DNA of 64,000 bases from Diplonema papillatum (lineage: Eukaryota > Euglenozoa > Diplonemea > Diplonemida > Diplonemidae). Position numbers and translations under genes: made by a program. This document shows positions 28,028 through 39,010 of this stretch, piece after piece. The stretch's first letter is position 1, and each line of letters opens with the position of its first letter. Under the pieces are notes generated by a model. It ran no database searches and was not told where the DNA came from. It was given only the letters and a program-made list of their open reading frames with translations. The DNA lies in contig JAPJBO010000830.1 in the NCBI GenBank assembly GCA_030068145.1, positions 1-64,000 on the forward strand, read 5' to 3'.

Positions 28028-28419
28028 CCGTGTAGTATTCCCTGGTGGTGTTAGCGTGGTTTATGGGTAGCCTGCAAAACCCAAGGCCATGTTTTGGAAA
28101 AAGAAACGGATGGAAACGCGTCTAGTGAAATTTATAACTTGCTCGGACATAACTAGCAACTAGCACATAACTAGCAGTGCTAGTTGTATAGCTAGCTCGT
28201 GCTAGTTATATAACTAGCTCTGCTAGTTATATAACTAGCTCTCCCAGTAGAATAACCGGTGAAATACAGTGAAACTGCTTGAGCAGAGTCAAAAAGGACT
28301 GTGTCTTCCAACTTCAGCGCTCAGACTGGGTATCCTGGCCCGCTTTTTCTTGCTATCTGCTGCTCGGCTGTCTCGGTTGTCTCTTCGAAGCGTTTTGTGA
28401 CAATCGATCTAAGCAGAAA

Positions 28420-28760
28420 GGATTTGAAGAACTGTAGAAGGAGACTGTACACAAATTTCCATCAGGTTTCTACCGTGGGAGAAGTTTCCACCAATCGTAT
28501 CCGGAACAAAAAGCTTCCCAACATTTTTCGCCATAAGAAATTTCCGCCGGTAGTTTCTGCCATGAGAAATTTCCATCAGGTTTCTGTCACGAGAGAATTC
28601 TCCACCATAATAGTTTCCGTTGTAAAAAGATTTTGCCCGCAATTTCCCGTGAAGAAATTTCTGCCGGTAATTTTCACCCACAAGAAAAACTCCACCAGAG
28701 AAATTTCCACCAATAGTTTCCGTTGTAGAAAGTTTCCACCAACAATTTCCCACAACATTT
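28420..28760. repeat. Diverged minisatellite rich in GAAATTTCC
   Basis: Units of roughly 28-40 bp with GAAATTTCC(A/G)CC repeat about nine times; the related array at 37480-37740 is in the opposite orientation. The plus-strand open frame 28301-28846 is a by-product of this repeat. Confidence 0.75.
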
Positions 28761-28867
28761 TATTTCCGCCCACGATGTTCAAACCATGTAATCCAGTCAA
28801 AGAAGGGAACACCAGAAGCATTGCTAAACCAAGAAGGAAGACATAACGATTTTGTCGAGTAGGGTGC

Positions 28868-29010
28868 TGGGAGACACGCTTGTGTCGGTCCTGTGATGTG
28901 CACGGGGCCACCCCCCCTTCCCTTTGCGGTCTTGCAGCACAGCGGGCTGCGGGCTCGGTCTGCATCACTGCAGGCTGCGGGTACGTTCTGCAGCACTGCG
29001 GGCTGCTGCT
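28868..29010 (-). repeat. Repeat with GCGGGCTGC units, linked to 60480-60770
   Basis: Contains GGGAGACACGCTTGTGTCG, whose complement is at 60740-60761, followed by GCAGCACTGCGGGCTGC-type units. The 60.5-kb copy is longer and inverted. Confidence 0.75.
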
Positions 29011-29096
29011 GTTATTTTCACAAGTTATGTAGCGTCGTGTACCCATTCAAGCACGTTCTTGCAATCCCCCGGCCCCCCCCTCTAGCCTCCCTATAA

Positions 29097-29308
29097 AATA
29101 CTCGAGGGACTGCCTTGTGCTCATTTCGAAGGAGGCTAGACGGGGAGAAAACAATACAACTACAAAGTGGATCTTTTTTGTTGAACGCTTACGCCCGCCA
29201 CTAAACCCAGATTTACCTGTGTTTCGTGTGGGCTACAGCACATTTACCTCCTTCGATCTCGCAACTCGCAGTCTCCTCAAGCATTTCCTACAAAGCAGGT
29301 GCTTATAC
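29097..29308 (-). mobile_element. Solo 215-bp repeat (unoccupied), minus strand
   Basis: Whole copy of the repeat that hosts the retroelement at 15292-19576, with one copy of the 21-mer (29174-29194). It lies at the very end of IP3R intron 2. Confidence 0.85.
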
Positions 29309-29330
29309 AAAGAGAAAACAACGAAAACAG

Positions 29331-30047
29331 GTTGAAAGCGACTGCTTCCTGGCCGTGCAGCCCCGAACCATTGCTCGGCCGGACTGGCTGCCCGACTTGG
29401 GGGTGCCGCTGCCGGCGTGGGACAAGAAGAAGGAGAAGAAGGAAGCGAAGCGGACGTCCGAGTGCTTCGTGGAGCGGGGCTCCGACATGCACAACGAGTT
29501 CTCGACGTACAGTGCCCTGTGGGCGATCGAGCGCGACGAGCCGCAGAAGGGGGGCGTCGTCACGCTTTACAGGCCGAACAAGTCAAGCAACTCCGGGCTC
29601 CTCTACCGCCTGCGGCACCTCGAAACCAACAAGTATCTGAACACGACCGAGACCAACGGAGGGTTCATCCTGGGCACTGTCTCGGGAACGTTTCAAAACC
29701 CGAAGCTGGACTCAACGTCGCTGGTTCGGTTCCTACCGGACTCAACCCCGTCGAAGAGCGACGAAGCGACCACGTCCGTCGTCGGAGGACACACACTCGT
29801 CCGCATCCAGTTCGTCGTCTCGAAGCTGCTCTTGCACGTGCGGAAGAACTGCGATGCGACGTTGTCGAACCGCGTCATCTACGAGGACCTGTTCGTGATC
29901 CGCAAGCTGCCCACGCGCATGGCCTACGACCTCGCCAAAGCTGCGGCGTCCTCCTCCCTGCTGCTGGCATGCGCCGCCAACCCTCCGCAGCAGCTGATTC
30001 GGTCCGGGGGGCCCCGATCGCCGACGCCGCCGCTCGACGCGCTAGCA
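29331..30047 (+). CDS. IP3 receptor exon 3 (MIR domain)
   Basis: 239 codons, phase 0. The acceptor is AACAG|GTTGAA and the donor CTAGCA|GTTGCT. VESDCFLAVQ completes the MIR strand begun in exon 2. YSALWAIER (family SKALWEVEV) and LLYRLRHLETNKYLNTTE (family LFRFKHLATGHYLAAE) are clear MIR repeats. IYEDLFVIRKL and YDLAKAAASSSLLL match the family's FAIVPV and DLDFANDASKVL. The RTTGR stretch that contacts the inositol phosphates in animal receptors is not recognisable; a Lys-rich loop (KKKEKKEAKRT) lies nearby. Ligand specificity may therefore differ. Confidence 0.88.
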
Positions 30048-30487
30048 GTTGCTGGCGCTTGTCTTACGGTCTGCCGACGACTCATTCCTCTTTTTTTGAA
30101 GCCACGTGCAGCATGGAAATCGTGGGATGATCAATTTACCACCAGGTCCAAGCATCTTTGCTGCTGGCAGTAAGCGAAAGGAATGAAAATAAAGATGGAG
30201 CGAAAAGGGAGAGAAAGAGTCCATCGGGGGGAGGAAATTTATTGGCAGAACACTGCCCTTCGCCGAGACGATTGAGGGGTCGCACATCGAATTTGAGTTG
30301 ACTCTGCGATGCGTCACTTTTTAACCAAGCAGCGAGAATAGCCAACCCTAGGGCTGATACCGGAAACACGGCTCTGTCCTATCTGTCCGGGCTTACCAAA
30401 ATAACACACTGCTTTTTCGACTCAGTAAATGTCCAAGGCAGCCTGCCTCGAATCTAATCGTGGAAGTACGACCCCCACCCACTACAG

Positions 30488-32902
30488 GTGCTGGAAGGCA
30501 TCCGCGATGACACGAACGCAGTCGACGATAAAGACCAAGAGAACGAAGTCGAAAATCCGATTCTGTGCCGGCAGCGGCTTCTGTTGGACACGCAAGTGCA
30601 CGTCTTTTGCTTCCTGTTCCTCATCTGGAGCTCGCTGGTGGAGGCCCGAGACGACGTGCCCGCGGGGCAGTCAGACCGTGCGTCGTCGCCTTCTGTATTC
30701 GACGACGTCTCCTTCCACAGCAGCCAAAGCAGCAGCGAGAGCTTCGGCACCACCCGACTCAGCCCACTGGATGAGAGGATCATCGATCTTAAGACTATCT
30801 GCTACTGCGTGTTGATGCAGTTGTGCAGAAGGCCGGACTCTAAAGACCAGCACCCGGCCCGCAGGAACGAGTCAGCCATGGCACTGCAACCGTGGGTTGT
30901 TCTCCTCACGCAGTTAGCCGGTGGCGAGACGATTCACACCGGACGGACTCGGCATGGAAACCACGCTGAAGACGGCTTGCGCCTCATTATGGCCATCCTC
31001 AAGGATCAACCCGCCGCTGTAAAAGGCCTGTCGAAACAAGTCGTGAAACAGTGCATCACATACCTCGTGCCTGCCCTTTCGAATGAAGGGAACCACACAG
31101 ACACACCGAAGCTGTACAAGGACAGCAACCGGCTCGCGGTGTTGACCAGCCTTTGTGTGTGCAGCGGGGCTGGGGTTGAGTCGCATCAAGAGTTGATCAG
31201 AGGGACGATCCAGCTAGCGTCGAAGTCGGTGCTGCACTATTCGCGCTCGCGCGCAGATCGGATCCAGATTTTGGTGCCGAGGCCGGCGGGTCAGCAGCGG
31301 GTGCAGACGATGCCGTGCCTGGGCGACACACTCAACGCTTCGTCGACGGACGATGTGCCCGCGCAGCTGAAGCGAGAAGGAGCATGCTGGACCGACCTCT
31401 CGTTCTTCATGCAAGCCTGGCCGTCCTCGGCGGTCGCGTACTTCGCCGCAACCCGCGAGCTGCTACACTCGCTCGCCTTCAACAACACAGCGGGAAGTGC
31501 CTTCATCCGCAAGACCGTCGACATCGCCGAGGTTCTCGACGGGATCAGCCTCGCACCCCCCTCTTGGCAGGCCCCGTGGGCTGCCGCAAAGGAGTACCCG
31601 GCTCACCCGTATCTCGACCCGCTGCGTGCAGCGTACGTGAAACTGGCGCGGGCAGCATACATCGGCCACACGGCGAAGAAGTACGTCGACGGCAGCTGCT
31701 TGCGCCCTCTGCACCCCGCGGGCGGCGCCGCGCCGGCCCGCGTGCGCGCGAGCATGGCGTCGCGCCTGCTGACCCTGACCCACACGGAAAAGGAGCGCAA
31801 GACGCAGTGGAACACACTCCCGCCCCGCCACGGGCGGCGGGGTGCCATCGTGCCGATCCACGTCCCGCACACACCCCTCGGGGCGATGGGCGGCCTGCGG
31901 CTGGACACCGCGGTGCCGGCGTCAAGGGGCGGCAGCGGGGACCGGAAGACGATCGAGCACCTTCTCAGGCGCGACGGCTTCTTGCGGCGGGTGGCCGGCG
32001 TCCTCGAGCCGCAGGTGGTCGAAAAGCTGGCGGCCCGCGCGTTGGTCAACCCGCAGCTGCTGTCCAGCGGGAGCCCGGTGCCCCTCTCCGACGGAGACGG
32101 CCGAGTTGTCGTCTTCTTGATCTCCGGCGACCTTCTGCGCGTGTCGCAGTCGACGGGGTCGAGAATCTCAGCCCCTGCTGTCATCAACGAGGACTGCTAT
32201 ATACCAGTGCCGCCGGACGCACCCCGGGAGCCGACTTCGCCGGTGTCGTTGAAAAGCGGCAGTCTCGCGTCGCCGCTGCACCCGAGAGATCGGATATCTA
32301 GCTTCCCCGTCGCGCATTCAGCTCCTAGACAGCTTTCGAAGTACAGCGACCTGTCGTCCCCCACCACCCTCGCGTCTCCCGCGCGCAGCGCCCCGCAGTA
32401 CGTTGCCGCATCGACCGCCCGCGTCTACACTCTGTCCCCTTCCGACATCTTAACCATCCTCCAGCACTGCAACGAAGCCCACCGTCTCTCGCTGCGAACT
32501 GCCGTCAGGCACCTCAAAGTCGGCAACCAACAATGCACGGGGAAGCCTGATGTCTTCACAGGGCTGGTGGACTACATAAAAGGGGACACCGTCCTGTCCG
32601 AGGGAGCAATATCGGATCGCGTGTACTACGTAGTCCACGGAGAGCTCAACCTGTCCGGAACCACGGTGACATCGCCAAGGAGCGTGTGCGCGGGGGAGGT
32701 CATGAATCCGGTGGCACAGTCAGCGTCAACACCATGGACCGCTTCGGTTGTGTCCGATAGCGTCAGGCATGTCGTTCGCCCTCGTTGCTCTTTACTACCA
32801 CGAGTTTCATGCTCCAGAAAAATGTGCTGGTTGTATCTGATAGCGTTAGGCGGGATTGCAGTCTCTGGTGACTTTTGTCAAATGGGGTCCTTTGTGTGTT
32901 AG
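30488..32902 (+). CDS. IP3 receptor exon 4 (RIH region plus two cNMP-binding-like folds)
   Basis: A very large exon, open for 804 codons; its true donor lies somewhere after about 32775 and could not be fixed. Acceptor CTACAG|GTGCTGG, phase 0. The first part is IP3R RIH sequence: LKTICYCVLMQLCRR, AVLTSLCVCSGAGVESHQEL (family LSDLCVS...TQEL) and AAYVKLARAAYI (family RASFCRLMLHMHV). After it, 31943-32215 reads like a cyclic-nucleotide-binding fold: an entry helix (IEHLLRRDGFLRRVAGVLEP) and the beta-roll strand VVVFLISGDLLRVS. A second, clearer copy at 32436-32775 has YIKGDTVLSEGAISDRVYYV, VVHGELNLSG, AGEV (conserved Gly-Glu) and TPWTASVVSDSVRHVV. The Arg that binds the cyclic phosphate reads Trp in TPWTA. 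A Ser/Pro-rich linker separates the two. Animal IP3Rs have only a short linker here. Confidence 0.8.
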   Translation: MLEGIRDDTNAVDDKDQENEVENPILCRQRLLLDTQVHVFCFLFLIWSSLVEARDDVPAGQSDRASSPSVFDDVSFHSSQSSSESFGTTRLSPLDERIIDLKTICYCVLMQLCRRPDSKDQHPARRNESAMALQPWVVLLTQLAGGETIHTGRTRHGNHAEDGLRLIMAILKDQPAAVKGLSKQVVKQCITYLVPALSNEGNHTDTPKLYKDSNRLAVLTSLCVCSGAGVESHQELIRGTIQLASKSVLHYSRSRADRIQILVPRPAGQQRVQTMPCLGDTLNASSTDDVPAQLKREGACWTDLSFFMQAWPSSAVAYFAATRELLHSLAFNNTAGSAFIRKTVDIAEVLDGISLAPPSWQAPWAAAKEYPAHPYLDPLRAAYVKLARAAYIGHTAKKYVDGSCLRPLHPAGGAAPARVRASMASRLLTLTHTEKERKTQWNTLPPRHGRRGAIVPIHVPHTPLGAMGGLRLDTAVPASRGGSGDRKTIEHLLRRDGFLRRVAGVLEPQVVEKLAARALVNPQLLSSGSPVPLSDGDGRVVVFLISGDLLRVSQSTGSRISAPAVINEDCYIPVPPDAPREPTSPVSLKSGSLASPLHPRDRISSFPVAHSAPRQLSKYSDLSSPTTLASPARSAPQYVAASTARVYTLSPSDILTILQHCNEAHRLSLRTAVRHLKVGNQQCTGKPDVFTGLVDYIKGDTVLSEGAISDRVYYVVHGELNLSGTTVTSPRSVCAGEVMNPVAQSASTPWTASVVSDSVRHVVRPRCSLLPRVSCSRKMCWLYLIALGGIAVSGDFCQMGSFVC

Positions 32903-33357
32903 CGACACATTTTCGAGAATGTGCGCTAACAGCGTACCCATAGGAAACTTACGAAAGCAGGGTGGGTTACGTTCGTGCCGCAAACACGGTGTGGGGGTCC
33001 CGAACTTTGCCGGCGTCAAGCCCCCCGAGGAAGCCCCGCTTGCCGCCCCCTGTTGGGGGAGCGAGGGCTAATTTGTTGACAATTTATTGGCAGTGCACTG
33101 TAGGAACGAATTTTTGGTGGCGTTCTGCTGGTGCGCACAAGTAGAAGAAGGAAGAGTAAGCGAACCCGCACTAGCGGCGAATCTAAGCAACCTATATTCC
33201 GAACAACAATCAAAAAGAACGCCGTCACAGGCAGCTGCCTAAGCGAATATTGCCGGCAACGCGAAAAAAGCTAAGGGCCGACCAAAAGTAGCACGGCACA
33301 ACCAAAAAAAACGAACCGGCCAGCCGACAAGCGTTTCATCGCCACCAACAGTAAACT

Positions 33358-33540
33358 TGTTGCATTAGTGTGTGGGCCTTTGAAGCGTGGATGATGCCTC
33401 TCGCGCTGCTCCCCTTGAGGTTCCTGGCTCATGCCAAAGCGCCGCCGCAGATTAAGGGGTTGCGGCATCAGGCGTGGGCCAGGGCCAGGGAGGCTGTTCG
33501 GAGGGGTTACCACCCACCGTTCGCGGGCTTCGTTACTTCA
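33358..33540 (+). repeat. Inverse copy of the 5.4-kb repeat
   Basis: GTGTGTGGGCCTTTGAAGCG through CGCGGGCTTCG is the reverse complement of about 5375-5550 with few changes. One end is again GTTGCATTAGTGTG. Confidence 0.85.
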
Positions 33541-34684
33541 CTGCCCCCGGCTCTCCCCGGCCTTCGTCATCCCGGGGAGGGTTCCACGGCCATCCCCCCC
33601 CCGCGTGGGGAATGGACTGGTGCTGTGCCGCGGGTCCTTCCGTGCGTTCTCGCGACGTCGCCGCTGTCGATGTCGCTGCCGCTGTTGCGAACGAGGCGGG
33701 AGGCCACGAAAAAGAATAAGCAAAGTAAGCGAGGAACTTAATTTCATCATCCACGGCTGCCTTGTGCAGCTAGAGAACCTCGACTGTGGAGGACAACAAA
33801 CAGTCAAATAAGGCTTTTTTAAAATAAATTTTTTTTATCTCATCTTACGACTGTAAGAGTACCACCGAACAATAACCTACGCTACTTCCACTTCTTCGAG
33901 CCAACGAGCCTTCATGCGAACAGCGCAAGCGTGACCACACGGTGCAGTAGTAAAATGACCCTTTTACTAGTAAATTTACGAGTAAAAACTTTTACTAGTA
34001 AAATTTACACTTTTACTAGTAAAATTTACAAGTGCACTAGTAAGTTTTACTAGTGCACTTGTAAATTTTACTAGTGCACTAGTAAAAATTACAAGTGAAT
34101 TCAGGCGTTTTTCAGTCCAAAACAGTGATTCATAGGGGGTTTTGCGTGAAAAATTGCGAGATCGAAACCTGGGGAGGTTTGGTCGATGTGCACTACCCCT
34201 CGGACTGAGTTGGGCAGGGTTGTTGGGGGCCTTGATGGGAATCATCTCCCCTGATAGACAGCGGCGCCGTTGAAAAAGGATGAGAGGAGCAGCGCGCACC
34301 CAACTGGAACTGTACGCACTGTCCAGCCCCTTTACCCTGAGACTTTTGTTGAGCTAGTTGACAGCTGCCGAGGAAAAGCGTCTACAAAATGAGAAGAAAC
34401 GGAGGCAAGAGAGACGCACTGTGAGTGGTGTCGTGCCAAATTCACAACAGTGAAACACACTCTACAATAGCGACGTGAGCGGGGAGCGGGGAACCCTGGG
34501 CAGAAGCGGCCGCCTGACTGTTGCGAATACTTCCAGTCGGTCCGAGCATGCCTACCATTTCCCGACACGCTTCGGCACGGAGGCTTTGCCCAAGCAGGGA
34601 TCTTGACATTGTTGTTGCCGCAGTGAGGAGTTCCACACAGCCCATCAATGTAACACTCGGGCTCGACCATAATAGTCAGAATTT

Positions 34685-35242
34685 GTGAGGTTTCGTAAAC
34701 ATGAAAAAGCGGACGAGGCAGCAGGAAGAGTGCTGAACGGACGAAGCGTCTTTGATGTGGATCAATATGTATGCGCCCAAGATGCCGCCGGCCTAGTGCA
34801 GATGGAAGAGATCGGCAGGTTTGCACGGGGGACCCTCGAGCATCAGAGAGCGACTAAACGCGCCACAGAGCAGCATCAACGGCAAGACGCTGCACCAACT
34901 CCGGAGGTCCAGCGGAGCAGTGCGCTAGTGAGGCAATCGATTCTACAAAACGGCACAACGGAGATATGTGTTTTAGGAGGGTGCAACGAAAAGGCCACCT
35001 CTCAACACATTCTGACAGGGGGCGACACAGCGCACCTTAGATGGTTTCAGCCGGAGGCGGACCAAAGGCCGGTGTTCGGGCACCCACCCGAATGCAGGCC
35101 CTGGACGCCTATGCGAAGGGAACCACGCGGTAATCCGGAGAGTGGCTCTACGCGTTGCCCGGGAGACAAGTGCGCTGAATGGGCAACATGGGCCCTACAA
35201 GCATACACCCCAATAATCAACGACAATAAAATGAAGCAGTAG
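34685..35242 (+). CDS. Hypothetical protein in the inverted-repeat element
   Basis: 185 codons, open without interruption. It is hydrophilic, with a Gln/Arg-rich middle and several Cys (about residues 98-106 and 162-167: CVLGGC, CPGDKC). I do not recognise a family. Its position inside a TIR element suggests cargo or a chance frame. No intron signals are evident. It could equally be non-coding. Confidence 0.25.
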   Translation: MRFRKHEKADEAAGRVLNGRSVFDVDQYVCAQDAAGLVQMEEIGRFARGTLEHQRATKRATEQHQRQDAAPTPEVQRSSALVRQSILQNGTTEICVLGGCNEKATSQHILTGGDTAHLRWFQPEADQRPVFGHPPECRPWTPMRREPRGNPESGSTRCPGDKCAEWATWALQAYTPIINDNKMKQ

Positions 35243-35420
35243 GCACACCGCGTTCGTTCCCAACACCCCGACCCGACCAAGCAACCACCAAACCCCAAGA
35301 AGTACTAATCTCACGGCAACAGCCCAAACAACTTCCCCTAGCACCCTCGTGTGACAAGAATCCTCCAGTCCTCGAAACCCCCCGTGAATCTTCCATACCA
35401 TAAGCAGAAGAAAGTTGGAC

Positions 35421-35503
35421 CGGAAATATGTTGGACCGGACAAAAGTTGGACTGCGGACGACCAAAACAATTGGACCATTTTGTCCGGTCCAACATATTT
35501 CCG
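35421..35503. repeat. 83-bp hairpin with perfect 25-bp arms
   Basis: The arm 35421-35445 starts CGGAAATATGTTGGACCGG and is perfectly complementary to 35479-35503, leaving a 33-base loop. A related half (GTCCGGTCCAACTTATTTCC) is at 36023-36043 beside GGCCGGACAAAAGTTGGACC. These look like the two ends of a miniature element. Confidence 0.85.
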
Positions 35504-37479
35504 CCCAGGCACGTATCCACTTAGGCGGGGTTGGGTCGATGGGCATGAGGTAAAAAAATGTCCCGTGACAAATGGGTAGTCAGGCGCGAGAGATGCGTGG
35601 GTTTCTTCTTGAGCGTACTAAGATCGTCGTTTATTGGCGGCTCATACTTTTTCCTTCACGGTCAGCCAACCTCGAGCCTCCTCGTTTGCACTCTGCATTT
35701 TTGCGTTTGCACTCTACCAAAGCAATGGGACAGACGGTGGACGCATCTTGGTCCACCCTCGGCACTGACCAACCGCAACCGGTCGCGATCAAACATCCTT
35801 CCACGCAAGGAAGATCTTGTGATTCCACCACAGGACCATGGCCAGTGCAACTCAGCGGGTTACGCAGCGCCGCGCAGTGTTCGGGAACTCCTGGCGGCGG
35901 ACCCATGCGCGACTACGGAGTGGAGCGAGTGCCAGCCGCAAAACTGCACGAAGCCCCCGAAAAAAGTTGGCCGGACAAAAGTTGGACCACCAGAGCCCAA
36001 AATAGGTGAGTTGGACCATTTTGTCCGGTCCAACTTATTTCCGTTTACGGTGTTTGCCTTTCAGAGTTGACCGCACTGTTGCCCACGACTCAGTCCAAAA
36101 AATGGATGCCAAGCCTGTCCGGCATAAGACGCACGCAGGCAGAGATATTCGTAACCTCCTGGGCCAAACGCAAGATACCAGAGCATCTTTTGCCGTGCAA
36201 TGGCGCCCATCTATTTCTGGTACCAGGACGTACCTCTGCTCTGAGAGGACAAGGACGCCTCCTCCCTCGCGCTCCGTCTGTTCCGATGTTATTGTCCCGT
36301 GTTCCCACCGCATCGAGCCAAAGGGGGGTCGTGTTCGAGTGTTCACGTTTGCCTTGGAGTGGGGGAAACCTGGATTGACGCGGTCTGCCTAAGCGCGGGG
36401 CTCTCAAGCACTGCGTTGACACTTTGCTATGCTCTCCCAGCCCCATTTTGATGAGTTAGGTGAAAAAGAAGCCGGTTCTTCTGAATGTGTGCTTCACTTG
36501 CCACAGTTTCTTCTTGTTTTACCCCAAAACACCTGCCAAACCACCTGAAATCACTTGTAAATTTTACTAGTGCACTTGTAAATTTTACAAGTGCACTTGT
36601 AAAATTTACTAGTGGCACTTGTAAACCATTTTCACTTGTAAAACCACTAGTAAATTTACTAGTGAAAGCCTGTACTACTGCACCGTGCAACCCCTCCAAC
36701 CACCCCCCCCCTTTATCCCGAGGACAACCCTCAAAACCCCAACTTCCCCTCTTCCCCCCTTCTTTTTCCCCCCCATTTCTTTTTCCTTTTTTCATCCCCT
36801 AATCCGTGCCTCGTAACACACAGCCGCCGATCAACACGAAACCACCCAGAAGAAAAGCCAGGCACCGGGATCTTCCTGACGAGCACGCAACCCGGTGAAC
36901 TTAATCAAGAGTCGAAGATTAGCGTCGAAACTTCCTGGCTTTTCACGCCGTAGCAGAACGACCACACCCTACCCAATCCCAAGCACCCCCTAAACGCGTT
37001 AGGGGACTTCACAAGGTTTCACAACGGAGTGACACAACACCCGAAACGAGCAGCACCCTCTCACTTTTCTCAACCCCCCTCCATACTCAAGCCTCTACGG
37101 TCAACCGGAGACTTTAAAATACCGACCTTCTAATCCACAAATAACGCTAAGAATGAAAAAACCGGTACGCTTCCAGGAGCCTAGCAATAAGGCAGCAGAG
37201 TGGGCAACCTGTCTGAAGCATGAGTTAAAGTCTAGCCCGATACTATAAAAGCTTTCCCCCCAAGCCCCTTCCACTGTCACACCACGCACAAAGCTGAACC
37301 TCATAAGCAAGAACGTCGAAAGACACCAATCTGAACGCCCATACGGGATCGTCGGAAACAGTGTTCGAGCTATTCAAAAAAGCGGCTGATTCAGGGGACT
37401 TTAAAACCCCGGTGTCCCGGTGCAGACACCGGGAAACCGGGTTGTGTCAAAAAAAAGAGCGGAAAACAAATAGTCAGAA

Positions 37480-37740
37480 AACTTCTGGAAAAAGAAATTT
37501 CCGGATTTCTGTTTTTTTTTTTTTTTTTTCACTGTGAAGGCTGGAAATTTTCTCGCGGAAACTACTGGCGGAAATTTCTTTCGTGGGATACTGGTGGTGA
37601 AAATTTCTCTCGCGACAGAGACCTGATGGAAATTTTCTCATGGCAGCAAACCACCGACGGAAGTTTCTTTCATGAAAAACTCTGTGTTGGTGGAAATCTT
37701 TTGTAATGGAAACGGAACGGAATATGCACCAAAAAGTTTC
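37480..37740. repeat. Diverged GAAATTTC array, opposite to 28.4 kb
   Basis: Units such as GGAAATTTCTTTCGTGGGA and GGAAATTTTCTCATGGCAG repeat six to seven times, including a T-run at about 37511-37529. Confidence 0.7.
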
Positions 37741-38252
37741 CGCGCCTGCGGCGCAGATGTTTTGACCGAGTAGCTTTCCCGTAGTGGGGCTATCACATTA
37801 TTTGCTCATTCTGTTCACAATACTTCACCGTGGCAGGCAATACGTCTGCAGGACGAATACCTGCTGCAGCCGGTGAACAGCCAACGTATTCCCGGCCATC
37901 TGTGTAGCTGCAAGTGCCACCCCCCAAATATGTCGCTGCGCGGGCACCCGATGCGTCAACACAGCCTACTGTGCGGGTCGGGGCTATAGTAGGGGTGGGG
38001 GGTGGCTCACCGCTGTGATTCCTCGAAACCCCAGTTTAAAGCGTAGATTTTCATCCCGAATCATCCCCTGCTGCCTAAGTGTTGGAAAAAGAAGTTGACC
38101 GCACACCGGGTTTTTGACTGACACCGGGTTTTCCGCTCGAACACCCAAACTTTCAAAGACCCCCTGGGCTGGTTTCAGCCGGAAAATAAGACGCGTCACT
38201 GGCTAACCACGGTTGAAACCGGAAAATGATGAGGGGAGGGAATTGTTTTTTT

Positions 38253-38465
38253 GTATAAGCTCCTGCTTTGTAGGAAATACTTGAGGAGGCTGCCAGTTGC
38301 AAAGATCAAAGGAGGTAAATGTGCTGTAGCCCACACGAAACACAGGTGAATCTGGGTTCAGTGGCGGGCGTAAGCGTTCAACAAAAAAGACCCATTTTGT
38401 AGTTGTATTGTTTCTCCCCCTCTAGCCTCCTTCGAAGTAAGCACAAGGCAGCCCCTCGAGTATTT
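38253..38465 (+). mobile_element. Solo 215-bp repeat (unoccupied), plus strand
   Basis: Whole copy of the repeat with a single 21-mer at 38368-38388, where the copy at 15292-19576 carries a 4-kb retroelement. Left and right halves match that locus closely. Confidence 0.88.
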
Positions 38466-39010
38466 CGTTGAACAGCGGCACGGCTGCACGCCAGGGGTGC
38501 ATCGGTTGCACTGCAGAGAAGCGGCGTCGCTCCGCCTCCACGCGCACCGTACACCGTCGCCATAAGGCGGTGAAGGGCTGCGACCTCCACCTGCTTCCCT
38601 TCGACTACAACCCCATGAGCCCGTGTGCAGGACGGCCGCTGTGTCCGGTCGGCCTGCAGGAGTCCGGCGAAGCAAGGACGGCCGCGAATCTCGTCGTAGG
38701 CGGGGCACTCCCACAACAGGTGATCCGCTGTGTCCAGGGCGTGCCGGTCGCAGTCCCTGCAGCCACGGCCCGGCGGCGGACGCTGAGCTTCCGAAGAGGA
38801 TCCGGAGGCGAGCTCGTCGAAGCTGCCAGTCGCATCCGAGGCGCCCAACGACACGGACGTCGAGGAACCCGGCGACCCGTCCGACCCGGCCGCCCCTCCG
38901 CCTGCACGCGCATTCTGCCCCCCCGCGCTGCGAGGAACACACCCCCGGACAAGATCACCGCCAGCGCGCGTTTCACACTAGCGTCGGCAGTCGTCAGGCG
39001 CAACTCGTTC
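38466..39010 (-). pseudogene. LINE fragment with zinc-binding motif
   Basis: Minus-strand piece of a LINE region downstream of the RT: an SVKRALAVILSGGV segment, then CRDCDRHALDTADHLLWEC (C-x2-C-x9-H-x4-C) and VVVEGKQVEVAALHRLMATV. It ends at the border of the solo repeat and its frame is interrupted. A close inverted relative lies at 44500-44815. Confidence 0.7.

Larger units (their letters stand above)
25585..29330. other. IP3R intron 2 (3746 bp)
   Basis: Holds a G/C-run repeat (25648-25740), the CCATCCAAAGGACCC and CTAGTCCCTCAAGG repeats (25737-26050), LINE fragments (26981-27748), a palindromic element (27908-28027), a diverged minisatellite (28420-28760) and a solo 215-bp repeat (29097-29308) that ends 22 bp before the acceptor. 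The acceptor (AACGAAAACAG) has no pyrimidine tract. Confidence 0.75.
33940..36685. mobile_element. Inverted-repeat element, ~2.7 kb
   Basis: Ends CGGTGCAGTAGTA and its complement. Inside each end are arrays of a short unit (TTTACTAGTGCACTTGTAAA type), 33955-34100 and 36555-36660, palindromic in ACTAGT and GTGCAC. The interior includes a 185-codon ORF of unknown type and two hairpin sequences. No transposase is recognised. Confidence 0.65.

Noticed and set aside
28301-28846. 181-codon plus-strand ORF
   Set aside because: It overlays the GAAATTTCC minisatellite and has no motif; the frame is a by-product of the repeat unit.
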